Below the pieces are notes generated by a model. That model saw nothing but the letters and a program-made list of their open reading frames with translations, made no database searches and was not told the DNA's origin. Source: Massilibacillus massiliensis (GTDB lineage: Bacteria; Bacillota; Negativicutes; FLKF01). Taken from it: DNA of 64,000 nucleotides. The stretch is taken from positions 2,555,189-2,619,188 of the forward strand of contig NZ_LT575483.1 of assembly GCF_900086705.1 (NCBI RefSeq), in the 5' to 3' direction. The position numbers and the translations under genes are program-made. Shown here one piece after another: positions 55,042-63,250 of the stretch (the stretch's first letter is position 1; the number at the start of each line of letters is the position of its first letter).

Positions 55042-55668
55042 ATGTCACTTTTAGAAGATTGTCAGAAATCACTTTCTAAAAACAATTTTAACTGTGAAAT
55101 CGCAGGTAACGTTGTAGAAGCTGGTAATATCATAAAAAACCTCATAGAGAAATTTCAGCCTGAAACTGTTTCTTATGGAGATTCAGAGACCCTTAGAAGT
55201 ACAGGAATTATTGCATATTGTAAAGCATGCAGTGACTTTAAATTTATTGATACGTTTAACCATGAAGAATCATTCAAGGAACAGATTGGGCGAAGAAAGG
55301 AAGCTCTTTCTTCGGACTTGTTTTTGACAGGAACGAATGCGGTAACCCTCGATGGCGTTCTTGTAAATTTGGATATGATCGGTAACCGCATTGGCGGGAT
55401 TATTTTCGGACCCAGAAAAGTTATTTTAACTATAGGGATAAATAAAATCGTTCCTGATATCCAAGCTGCATTTAAAAGGATTCGGGAGTGTGCAGCACCG
55501 AAAAATGCGGCGCGTCATCCAGAGTTAAAGACTCCATGTATAAAAACAGGCAGTTGCATGAATTGTTCCTCCATGACAAGGATATGTAACAATTGGTCAA
55601 TAACAGAGAAATCCTATCCCAAGGGGAGAATAAATATAATTCTTATCAATGAGGAACTGGGTTTGTGA
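55042..55668 (+). CDS. LUD domain (DUF162) protein
   Basis: 208 residues related to lactate-utilisation LutC: LIEKFQPETVSYGDSETLRSTGI, LFLTGTNAVTLDGVLVNLDMIGNRIGG and FGPRKVILTIGINKIV. The C-terminus adds cysteines (CIKTGSCMNCSSMTRIC) that may bind a cluster. No lutA or lutB is present. ATG 55042 after AAGGAGGG. Exact role unknown. Confidence 0.88.
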   Translation: MSLLEDCQKSLSKNNFNCEIAGNVVEAGNIIKNLIEKFQPETVSYGDSETLRSTGIIAYCKACSDFKFIDTFNHEESFKEQIGRRKEALSSDLFLTGTNAVTLDGVLVNLDMIGNRIGGIIFGPRKVILTIGINKIVPDIQAAFKRIRECAAPKNAARHPELKTPCIKTGSCMNCSSMTRICNNWSITEKSYPKGRINIILINEELGL

Positions 55669-55746
55669 TTGATTAAAAGAAGAAGTGACGGTTTGTGGTA
55701 GGTATATAAATATTTAAAAAAGTAGAGTAATTAGGGAATATGCCTT

Positions 55747-56442
55747 CTATTCTACATTTAAAATTAAACCAAATTCATCGAATAGGCCTTTTTCCCCAAC
55801 CATGGTTACACGGATAGCGCGTCCATCAGATAAATATTCTATCCATTTAAGCTCAAACATACGTTGCGTCAGTGATGCACCTAAGCTACCAGCTAAATGA
55901 TATCGGCGTTCACTCCAATCTAAACATTGGCGAGCAAAGCAACGACGATTTTTTCGTTCTTTTTCAACATCTATTCCGAAGGTTTTAAATTTGGTTTTAC
56001 CTGCTTCAGTTAATAGGAAATCTTTATCTGCTTGCTCCAGAAATCCGTCTTTAAGTAGTTTATCTGTTAAGTTTACCCCTAGCTTACCTGCCAGATGATC
56101 ATAGCAGGTTCTTGCGAGCTGTAAAGCTTGTACTTGATTCGATTCTCGCAGAGAGCGAATGGGCTTGGAAGGAGAAATTGCAAGAAGAGATTCAAGTGCA
56201 GTTGCCACTTCGGTAGTTGCAAGACGAAAATATTTATGGCGGCCGAAAGACTCTTGAACGAGGAGTCCGCCTTTTATCATTTTAGCGAGATGCGTGCTAG
56301 CCGTTTGAGGAGATATCCGAGCGGAACGGGCTAGTTCGCCTGCAGGTAAGGCTTTTCCGCCGAGCAAATTTAGAAGCATTGTAAGACGTGAAGGGTCACC
56401 GATGAGAGAGGCAATTTCCACGAGATTAGGATTTATCATCAT
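55747..56442 (-). CDS. ArsR family transcriptional regulator
   Basis: 231 residues, twice the usual ArsR length: an N-terminal winged helix (VEIASLIGDPSRLTMLLNLLGGKALPAGELARSARISPQTASTHLAKMIKGGLL) and a C-terminal ~130-residue extension found in a subgroup of these regulators. AAGGAG before the ATG. A TTCG...CGAA dyad lies upstream, and a second copy of this start region lies at 56882-56973 before the siroheme-reductase-like gene. Confidence 0.88.
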   Translation of the reverse strand: MMINPNLVEIASLIGDPSRLTMLLNLLGGKALPAGELARSARISPQTASTHLAKMIKGGLLVQESFGRHKYFRLATTEVATALESLLAISPSKPIRSLRESNQVQALQLARTCYDHLAGKLGVNLTDKLLKDGFLEQADKDFLLTEAGKTKFKTFGIDVEKERKNRRCFARQCLDWSERRYHLAGSLGASLTQRMFELKWIEYLSDGRAIRVTMVGEKGLFDEFGLILNVE

Positions 56443-56503
56443 ATTTAATAGCTCCTTGTAACATTCATACTTCGATTCTAGCCGAATTATTGCTATGTTA
56501 CAA
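56410..56503. repeat. arsR start/operator region, copy 1
   Basis: Holds the first codons of the ArsR gene, its leader and the dyad TTCGATTCTAGCCGAA (56471-56486), then TACAAT. Repeated in direct orientation at 56882-56973; a 25-base segment (56422-56446) is exactly the same in both. Confidence 0.75.
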
Positions 56504-56551
56504 TGATGATAGATAAAATATTATTTAAATATATATAAGCAGGTGTACGTT

Positions 56552-56896
56552 ATGATATTAGTTTTATTTGAAGTTACAATAAAAAAGAATCATATGGATG
56601 ATTATCTCGCCTTAGCCGCTAATCTTAAAAATGAGCTCGTAAAAAGTGAAGGCTTTATACGAGCAGAGCGTTTCTCCAGCCTTGTAAATGAAGGAAAACT
56701 TCTTAGCTTATCTGTTTGGGAAAGTGAGGAAGCGGTAAGTAAATGGCGCAATCAAATAGAACATCGTATGAGTCAGCGACAGGGACATGATGCAATATTT
56801 AAAAGCTACACCATTACTGTTGCATCGCAACTTCGCAGCTATAGCAATATCGAACGGTCAGACGCGCCGGAAGATTCCAATAGGCAATTTCTATGA
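56552..56896 (+). CDS. Antibiotic biosynthesis monooxygenase (ABM) domain protein
   Basis: 114 residues: LVLFEVTIKKNHMDDYLALAANLKNELVKSEGFIRAERFSSL...LSVWESEEAVSKWRNQIEHRMSQRQGHDAIFKSYTI, a dimeric alpha-beta barrel. Such proteins act on quinones, haem or other small molecules. The last ~6 codons are formed from the duplicated arsR DNA, so the natural C-terminus may be lost. Divergent from arsR. Confidence 0.85.
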   Translation: MILVLFEVTIKKNHMDDYLALAANLKNELVKSEGFIRAERFSSLVNEGKLLSLSVWESEEAVSKWRNQIEHRMSQRQGHDAIFKSYTITVASQLRSYSNIERSDAPEDSNRQFL

Positions 56897-56973
56897 GATT
56901 AGGATTTATCATCATATTTCAGTTGCATTAATATTTCGATCTTAATCGAAGTATTACCATGATACAATACGCT
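56882..56973. repeat. arsR start/operator region, copy 2
   Basis: Direct copy of 56410-56503. Its dyad TTCGATCTTAATCGAA (56935-56950) has perfect 6-base arms, followed by TACAAT. It supplies the promoter region of the 57012 gene and a dead start of arsR on the minus strand. Confidence 0.75.
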
Positions 56974-57011
56974 TAAATGAAAAAGTGGGATATGATGGAG
57001 GTATCGTAGAT

Positions 57012-57872
57012 ATGAATGATAAGCAAGACTTAATAGAGCAGCATGGCTATATCAAACAGCAAGAAGATGGACGATTTGCAATACGGGTTCGAACCATTGC
57101 AGGTAGCTTAACTAGTGCTCAATTACACAACCTAGCAGATTTATCCGATAGATACGGTAATGGTCAAGTGCATATTACCACTCGACAATCAGTAGAACTT
57201 CATTGGATACCGGAAAAAAATCTAGACAGCATTTTTCAAGAGATAAATGAGTTGGGTTTATTGCTTGCAGTCCGTGGACCGCGAATATTAACCGTTATTG
57301 CTTGTCCTGGGATAAAGCTCTGTAAAAAAGGGATTTGCAACACTGTAAATCTAGCTGCTCAATTGGATGCTTTAATGGTAGGGCGGAATCAGCCGTCAAA
57401 AACTAAAATTGCTTTAAGCGGTTGTCCTAATTCTTGTGCTAAGCCTCAAATTAATGACATTGGGTTGCATGGAGTTGTTATCCCAACTGCTGACAGTGGT
57501 TGTATTGGTTGTAAAGCATGTGAAAATGTGTGTAAACTCAAGGCAGTTTTAATACAGGACGGCAAGCCCTGTATTGCGGTTGAAAAGTGTATTGGCTGCG
57601 GATTGTGTGTGAAAATTTGTCCTAATCACGTTTTACGTATCCATAAACAAGGCTATAGCCTGTACGTGGGCGGAAAGATCGGTAGAAAACCAATCTTGGG
57701 TAATAAGATTTTTACTGTTATACCAGAGCAGGAAGCTATTTCCTACATTGAATCAGTACTTCAAGTTTATAATCAATTAGCTTATAAAAATGAACGAATT
57801 GGGGATGTAATAAATCGAATCGGTTTGAGTCGGTTCCTACAAGAAATATTGCACCATGTTCCAGAATGCTAA
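57012..57872 (+). CDS. Siroheme sulfite/nitrite reductase-like protein with ferredoxin domain
   Basis: 286 residues: N-terminal half-domain (QLHNLADLSDRYGNGQVHITTRQSVELHWI), the cluster-siroheme cysteines ACPGIKLCKKGICN and SGCPNSCAKPQ, two 4Fe-4S motifs CIGCKACENVC and CIGCGLCVKIC, and the closing YVGGKIGRKP. Similar to AsrC-type or short Nir/Sir proteins. It reduces sulfite, nitrite or a similar anion. ATG 57012 follows GGAGG; an ArsR-type dyad lies upstream. Confidence 0.88.
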   Translation: MNDKQDLIEQHGYIKQQEDGRFAIRVRTIAGSLTSAQLHNLADLSDRYGNGQVHITTRQSVELHWIPEKNLDSIFQEINELGLLLAVRGPRILTVIACPGIKLCKKGICNTVNLAAQLDALMVGRNQPSKTKIALSGCPNSCAKPQINDIGLHGVVIPTADSGCIGCKACENVCKLKAVLIQDGKPCIAVEKCIGCGLCVKICPNHVLRIHKQGYSLYVGGKIGRKPILGNKIFTVIPEQEAISYIESVLQVYNQLAYKNERIGDVINRIGLSRFLQEILHHVPEC

Positions 57873-57977
57873 TGCCAATGATGAAATAGAGATTTGATTT
57901 GGTGTGCAATTCATGTACATTCAATTAACCTTTTTCCTAGTAGTAATTTAGAGAGAATCATATTGCCGATAACAGCG

Positions 57978-58012
57978 AAAAGGCCACAACTCATGAGGAG
58001 ATGTGGCCTTTT
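57978..58012. terminator. Bidirectional terminator
   Basis: AAAAGGCCACA pairs with TGTGGCCTTTT between convergent genes. Confidence 0.9.
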
Positions 58013-58051
58013 GTATAAAATTTTAATTAAAAAAAGTGCTTCAAATATATA

Positions 58052-59239
58052 TCAATCGTTTTTTTCTGTGAAATAGTATAATAATGCTGCAACGGGCATA
58101 CTTAGCCCCAAAATTGATGCAAACATCCAGCCGCCATAAGCATATGCCCAGCCGCCTAATGCCGAGCCGATTGATCCACCAATAAAGAAAACAGCCATGA
58201 ATACTCCATTTACGCGCCCACGTATTTCACTTCCTAAGGAATAAATTGCACGTTGACCGAGAACAAGATTGCCAGATACCGACATATCTAACGTAATAGC
58301 AGAAATGACTATCATAGCTAACGATAATGTTGAATGATTATCAAATAGATGAGTAAGTAAAAAAGATAGAGCGGCAATTACCATTGCCAAACCTGTCAAT
58401 GTTTTTGTCCAGCCCTTATCGGCTAATCTTCCCGCGATCGGAGCTGCTATAGCCCCAGCCACGCCAGCAAGGGCGAATAAGGCAATTTCTTGCTGTGACA
58501 AGTGAAAATGACTGGTTAGCCATAAAGGGATCACTGTCCAAAACAGACTAAATGCACCAAATAGGCAAGCTTGATATAAAGAGCGTCGTCGTAAAACAGC
58601 ATTTGTTTTAAAAAATGCCCATAAAGAACGAATCAGTTCACCATACTTTATAGTAGGTAAAGGTTTTCGCTTTGGAAGAACTAAGGCTAATAGCACAGTC
58701 AAGATTGCGGTAATGGCAGCAGAGAGGGTAAAAACCGCCCGCCATCCCAAGAGATCAGTAATAAAGCTGGCTATAGGTCGAGCAAGCATTATTCCAAGTA
58801 ATAGTCCACTCATCACGTTACCTACGACTTGACCTCGCCGTTCTATTGTTGATAAATGAGCGGCATAGGGTACCAGTATTTGAGCTGCCACAGAACCTAG
58901 TCCAATAAACATTACTGCCACAAGAAAGAACACCGTGTTGTGAGCCAGGGGTGCTGCAATTAATGCACAAATAATGACTGCTAATGCTGATAGGACTAAT
59001 CGACGATTTTCAATGAGATCGCTAAGTGGAACAATAAATATTAGCCCCAAAACACAGCCAACTTGGGTCAATGTTACGATTAATCCTGCTGCCGCCAGAG
59101 GTAGATGGATATCTGCACTGATAGGACCGACTAAAGGTTGTGCATAATAGAGGTTTGCGACAATAACTCCACATGCAATTGCTAATAGTAATGTAATCCA
59201 GTTTGAAATTTTCTTAGTTTTTGATCGTAATTTGTTCAT
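58052..59239 (-). CDS. MFS transporter (DHA1 type)
   Basis: 395 residues, 12 helices: ACGVIVANLYYAQPLVGPISADIHLPLAAAGLIVTLTQVGCVLGLIFIVPLSDLIENRR with the loop 2-3 motif, GQVVGNVMSGLLLGIMLARPIASFI in helix 5. The NLYYAQP start is typical of a common, poorly studied efflux subgroup. Convergent with the reductase-like gene. Substrate unknown. Confidence 0.9.
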   Translation of the reverse strand: MNKLRSKTKKISNWITLLLAIACGVIVANLYYAQPLVGPISADIHLPLAAAGLIVTLTQVGCVLGLIFIVPLSDLIENRRLVLSALAVIICALIAAPLAHNTVFFLVAVMFIGLGSVAAQILVPYAAHLSTIERRGQVVGNVMSGLLLGIMLARPIASFITDLLGWRAVFTLSAAITAILTVLLALVLPKRKPLPTIKYGELIRSLWAFFKTNAVLRRRSLYQACLFGAFSLFWTVIPLWLTSHFHLSQQEIALFALAGVAGAIAAPIAGRLADKGWTKTLTGLAMVIAALSFLLTHLFDNHSTLSLAMIVISAITLDMSVSGNLVLGQRAIYSLGSEIRGRVNGVFMAVFFIGGSIGSALGGWAYAYGGWMFASILGLSMPVAALLYYFTEKND

Positions 59240-59446
59240 AGGGCATTCTTTTCCTTGTTTTAAAATGATGAAGGTTGATATTCTCTTTAAAATAAACAGG
59301 TTAAATCATAAAAGCTATTACAAGAGAAGAGCGCATTGCTTATTTTATAGATACGATGGGATTTTCACTAAGTTCAAAACTTTTATTTCATTAAAATGGT
59401 TTTCATCAAATCGATATTGTTACAGAGAAATTACTATAACAACGGA

Positions 59447-59971
59447 TTATCTAATTGTATTGACCGTAATTTTCTTTTTTGATTCTTTTATTTCAGTCAA
59501 TGGTTCCGTCGGATAGCCTAAGGCAATAGCAGATACAGGTGAAAAACCTTCTGGTAACTGTAATTCTCCTATTAATTCCTTTAATAATTTATCATTAGCG
59601 AGAAATGGTTTTAAAAACCCCGATAAATATACGCTGCCTAAACCGAGGTCTGTGGCGGCAAGGTGCATAGTTTCTATAATACAAGCAACATTTGCGAGTT
59701 TATTCTTTTTAACGGAGACCATAACGACTGTCGGGGCGCCATAAAAAGGCTTCAGTGCTGGATCTCCAAAACCGTTGGCCGCTATTTTTGTCATGTTGTT
59801 CAGTAATTCGATTTTTTGAATAACTGTTAAGTGAACGTCTCCATATGCGCCATTTCCTACCGGAGCGGCACAGCCTGCACAGAGTATGGTATCTAATTCC
59901 TGTTCTGAAATTTGCTCTGATTTATAACTTCGTGTCGATTTACGCATTGCTATTGTTTTTAAAGTTTCCAT
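59447..59971 (-). CDS. Nitroreductase family protein
   Basis: 174 residues: METLKTIAMRKSTRSYKSEQISEQELDTIL is the FMN-binding N-terminus, with GAPTVVMVSV, LAATDLGLGSVYL and ALGYPTE following. FMN-dependent NAD(P)H reductase acting on nitro compounds, quinones or similar. ATG 59971 after GAAGGAG. Divergent from the HxlR regulator at 60131, a common pairing in which the regulator controls the reductase. Confidence 0.9.
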   Translation of the reverse strand: METLKTIAMRKSTRSYKSEQISEQELDTILCAGCAAPVGNGAYGDVHLTVIQKIELLNNMTKIAANGFGDPALKPFYGAPTVVMVSVKKNKLANVACIIETMHLAATDLGLGSVYLSGFLKPFLANDKLLKELIGELQLPEGFSPVSAIALGYPTEPLTEIKESKKKITVNTIR

Positions 59972-60130
59972 TGTCAAATGCTCCTTCGTCTTATCGTAAT
60001 ATTTAATATTGAAGTTCTTTACTCCAATATTAAAACTAAGTATAATTAATATATCAAGTGTTTCAATGTTAAACAAGTACGCAGTTTTTATGTATCAGGT
60101 ATTACTTTTCGTACCAAAAGGAGCTTTGTG

Positions 60131-60517
60131 ATGGATATTAACTATGAAGAGGTTTTGCAGCATCATTATTTGGAAGAGTGTCCTTTACGTTATACCTTGA
60201 ATCTTATTGGCGGCAGATGGAAAATTCCTATTCTGTGGGAGCTGAATCGTAATAAGGTAATGCGATTCAACGAACTGAAAAGGGATATATATGGGATTAC
60301 TAATACGATGTTGTCAAATTCTTTGCAAGAGATGCAAAAGGATAATCTTGTGCAACGTGTTCAATATAATGAGATGCCGTTGCGAGTTGAATATTTTTTA
60401 ACAGATACAGGAAAGGACATATTTCCTATTCTTTTAGAACTATCAAAATGGGGCTGGAAACAAAAGAAGAAGCAAAATCAAAGTAATTTAAATAATGAAG
60501 AGAGCGAAACAAAGTAG
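60131..60517 (+). CDS. HxlR family transcriptional regulator
   Basis: 128 residues: CPLRYTLNLIGGRWKIPILWELNRNKVMRFNELKRDIYGITNTMLSNSLQEMQKDNLV and the wing EMPLRVEYFLTDTGKD. N-terminal Cys as in electrophile-sensing members. AAAAGGAG before ATG 60131. Probably controls the divergent nitroreductase. Confidence 0.9.
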   Translation: MDINYEEVLQHHYLEECPLRYTLNLIGGRWKIPILWELNRNKVMRFNELKRDIYGITNTMLSNSLQEMQKDNLVQRVQYNEMPLRVEYFLTDTGKDIFPILLELSKWGWKQKKKQNQSNLNNEESETK

Positions 60518-60544
60518 AAATAATTCATCTTGGGACAATGGAAA

Positions 60545-60572
60545 GACATTAGCCAAATTATTGGCTAATGTC
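60545..60572. terminator. Terminator after hxlR-like gene
   Basis: GACATTAGCCAA pairs with TTGGCTAATGTC, tetraloop ATTA. Only a weak T-run. Confidence 0.7.
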
Positions 60573-60750
60573 TATTTCGATTGGCTGAATTGACGGAAGT
60601 GTTGTCTTAAAAGAGCTGTTGTGAAGTAAGTATGCTATAAAAAGTATTTACTTAGTATCGATAGTCTAAGATAAAAAAGTCATCACATTGTCGTCCGTTA
60701 TTTTTTGATTCGATAGCATAGAGAAGGAAAATTATGAAAGTGAGGATTAC

Positions 60751-61488
60751 ATGTCTGTTCAAAAAAGTCTATTAGCATATGAAGAACGATATAAAAAAGT
60801 ATATGAAGCTGGCGGCATATTTTGGCATGATCATGCATCACCTCAAGAACTCTTAGAGTTTGTAAAAGAGTTACCGATAGGCGCGAAATGCATTGAATTC
60901 GGCTGTGGAGAAGGACATGAAGTCAGAGCGTTAGCCAAACTCGGCTTCAAAGTTACCGGAATAGATATTTCTCCTACAGTAATACAAAGGAATAAAACTA
61001 TTACGCCAGCCGATCTGTGTGTGGAGTATATCGTTGGCGATATAACGGATTTACGTACGATTGGCATTGAAGATGGATCCTTTGATTTTGCCTTGGATAT
61101 AGGTTGTCTGCACATGTTGAGTGAACCAGTAGATCGTAATTCATATTTAAAAGAAGTAAAAAGAGTACTCAAACCGGGAGCTTTTTTATATTTGCAAAAT
61201 GGCTTGAGCTTGGAGGATGTTCAACCTCAAGATGCAGATCAAGCGAATGAACTTCAAAAAATAAAAGAATTTATGCAGAATTATAACAGCGAGAAGCTTA
61301 TGCCAAGAAAGATAATAACAACTGAAGGTGAACGAGAAGTGATGCTTCCACTATGTTCGACTGGGAAATTGCTATTTTTAGAAGAATATCTTTCTGAATT
61401 AAGGGAACTAGGATTTTCAATTGTGTATAGTAAGAGAAGTGGCGGTATGAATATGAGTTTTGAAGCCATTATTATTGCTTCGACTTAG
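60751..61488 (+). CDS. Class I SAM-dependent methyltransferase
   Basis: 245 residues: motif I CIEFGCGEGHEVRAL, then FKVTGIDISPTVIQ, IVGDITDL, FDFALDIGCLHML and RVLKPGAFLYLQ, the full Rossmann methyltransferase order. Substrate unknown; the last ~60 residues are probably the acceptor cap. Single gene. Confidence 0.9.
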   Translation: MSVQKSLLAYEERYKKVYEAGGIFWHDHASPQELLEFVKELPIGAKCIEFGCGEGHEVRALAKLGFKVTGIDISPTVIQRNKTITPADLCVEYIVGDITDLRTIGIEDGSFDFALDIGCLHMLSEPVDRNSYLKEVKRVLKPGAFLYLQNGLSLEDVQPQDADQANELQKIKEFMQNYNSEKLMPRKIITTEGEREVMLPLCSTGKLLFLEEYLSELRELGFSIVYSKRSGGMNMSFEAIIIAST

Positions 61489-61535
61489 GGGACACTAAGA
61501 ATAGCGTTAGGTTTGAGAAAGGTGGTTATTGCTAT

Positions 61536-61670
61536 ATGACCAAAGTAGCAGTCGTAAAAGCTGACACCTACGATACCAAAGTCGTAGACCAAGCCATGCA
61601 AGAATTACTCGCCCCTTTAAGAAAAATAGGAAAATATATCAATCCAGGCGACCAAGTCTTGATTGTGTAA
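61536..61670 (+). pseudogene. DUF362 protein, first 44 codons only
   Basis: MTKVAVVKADTYDTKVVDQ...KIGKYINPGDQVLIV then TAA. This is the recognisable start of a DUF362 protein (..VDKA..E.L..L.G...F...G..VLLKPNLL) cut exactly where the KPN motif is due, and a different gene begins there. AAGGTGG upstream shows the original start survived. Confidence 0.75.
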
Positions 61671-62238
61671 GAAATATTTTGACAGGAAGTGGTCATTTAT
61701 TATTGTTTTAGAGGAAAGTAAGGCAAAAATTATTGGTTTAATAACTAGTTCGATTAAAAAATTTACTCAGAATAATCCTCACGTAAAAGTTTATACGTTT
61801 GGCTTATATTCATGTCCTTGGGCTGGATGGTTAACAATTAATTTTGATGCTCAAAAGCATTCCGAAAAATACATAGAAAATCTAAAAGTAAAATATATTT
61901 CTTGGGATGAACAGGAATTTTATGATACTTTCTGTAATAATTGTCCTGATTTTGAATATGCTGATTACTCTGCTATGAATTTTCCAATTTGGCAACAACA
62001 ATGTGAATCTCAAGAAAGGGTTGCATTTAAAAATAGTTTAGGAAATATCATTGAGATAAATCAATACACTGAAGGTGACGAAGCAATTAATAAAGTTGTA
62101 TATGAGTATTACGTTAATATTTTGGAAGAATTAGAGGAAAGACAGTTATTTGACATTTTAAATCAAGAACAAGTACTGCGTATCGGAGTTCAAATGCTTG
62201 ACAGTACAATCCAAAAGTTTTGGTTATATCGAAAGTGA
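61663..62238 (+). CDS. Unknown protein at the cassette junction
   Basis: Up to 191 residues; N-terminus uncertain because the frame opens in the DUF362 fragment. Core features are KVYTFGLYSCPWAGWLTINFD and FPIWQQQCESQERVAFKN; the length and pattern recall DUF4303-like immunity proteins, by eye only. AT-rich. The stop is immediately followed by long-form repeat F. Confidence 0.5.
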   Translation: MCKKYFDRKWSFIIVLEESKAKIIGLITSSIKKFTQNNPHVKVYTFGLYSCPWAGWLTINFDAQKHSEKYIENLKVKYISWDEQEFYDTFCNNCPDFEYADYSAMNFPIWQQQCESQERVAFKNSLGNIIEINQYTEGDEAINKVVYEYYVNILEELEERQLFDILNQEQVLRIGVQMLDSTIQKFWLYRK

Positions 62239-62239
62239 T

Positions 62240-62460
62240 GAAAGTGACGCTTCTTTTTTATCATGTTACTTCTGATTTGATCTTTATGAATTATTGGTAA
62301 AAATAGCTTGGATTAATGATACTAAATAGAATATAAACAGTAAAAAGTAAACTCTTGCTGAATTCTGTATGAATTTGGCAGAAGTTTTAAGGCTTTATGA
62401 GAATATGTAAATTTAATATCAAAAAGTTGATGGCAACGTGACAAAAAAGGAACGTCCCTG
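62240..62460 (+). repeat. Hairpin repeat, copy F (long form)
   Basis: Upstream block ACTTCTGATTTGATC at 62268, CTAAATAGAATATAAACAG, then the hairpin 62350-62386 (one mismatch in the stem), GAGAATATGTAAATTTAATATC and GATGGCAACGTGACAAAAAAGG. Its distal end runs into the reading frame of the recombinase fragment. Confidence 0.85.
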
Positions 62461-63078
62461 CCGTTACTCTGTATTGCCATTATCCGGGATGATGTATTGC
62501 GATAAATGTGGAGCTAGAATGACAATTAAAACTGTTGTTTATAAAGATGGACATAAAGGCTGGTTGGTATTGTGTACAAACCGTCATGAGACTGGAAACT
62601 GCAATCAAAAGAGCTGTGTATTAAGTGATGATTTCTTCGATGGACTATATCAGCGAGTAGTACGGATTGATGACAATTTGCAATGGCAGTTACAGGAACA
62701 TGATAAGGAATTAACAAAATACTGTGAAATATTAGTGATTAAAGAAAAAGAATTCAAAAAGAATCAACAGGCGATTGAACGATTGTATGAAATGCGTGAA
62801 GAAGACAGTATCGATAAAAATACGTTCTTGGAACGGAAAAACTTACGGGAAAAACAGATTCAGATTTTAAAACGGGAGGTTGAAGATTTAGAGATGATTA
62901 TTCAGGAACAGTTATGCCATCGTTGGAAAAGTTGAAACAAAAGATTAGGATATTTAAAGAAAATTGGAGACATTTTGAGAGTGTACAGGAACGGAATAGG
63001 CTTTTGAAGCGGATTGTGGGGAAGATTACGTATAACCGGGAAGATAATAATGTGTATTTGGGGATTCAATATAATTGA
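62438..63078 (+). pseudogene. Serine recombinase C-terminal fragment, frameshifted
   Basis: The first frame (62438-62935) starts VTKKERPCRYSVLPLSG and holds the recombinase zinc beta ribbon MYCDKCGARM...C...C plus a coiled coil. A second frame from 62914 continues it with LKQKIRIFKENWRHFESVQERN and ends GIQYN at 63078. The catalytic N-terminal domain is absent. It is bounded on both sides by hairpin repeats. Confidence 0.8.
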
Positions 63079-63084
63079 TAGAGT

Positions 63085-63235
63085 AAATGAAAATAGAATA
63101 TAAGTGATAAAGTAAAACTCCTGCTGGATTTTGTATGAATTTGGCAGGAGTTTTGAACGTTTATGAGAATATGTAGATTTAATACAAGAAAGTTGATGGA
63201 AAGGTGACGGAAAATAAACGTTCCCGACTGTCTAT
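63085..63235 (+). repeat. Hairpin repeat, copy G
   Basis: AATAGAATATAAGTG at 63092, hairpin 63116-63152, GAGAATATGTAGATTTAATAC, then GATGGAAAGGTGACGGAAAA and CGTTCCCGACTGTC. This is the best-preserved distal block. Confidence 0.88.
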
Positions 63236-63250
63236 AAGGACGGAGTAATT

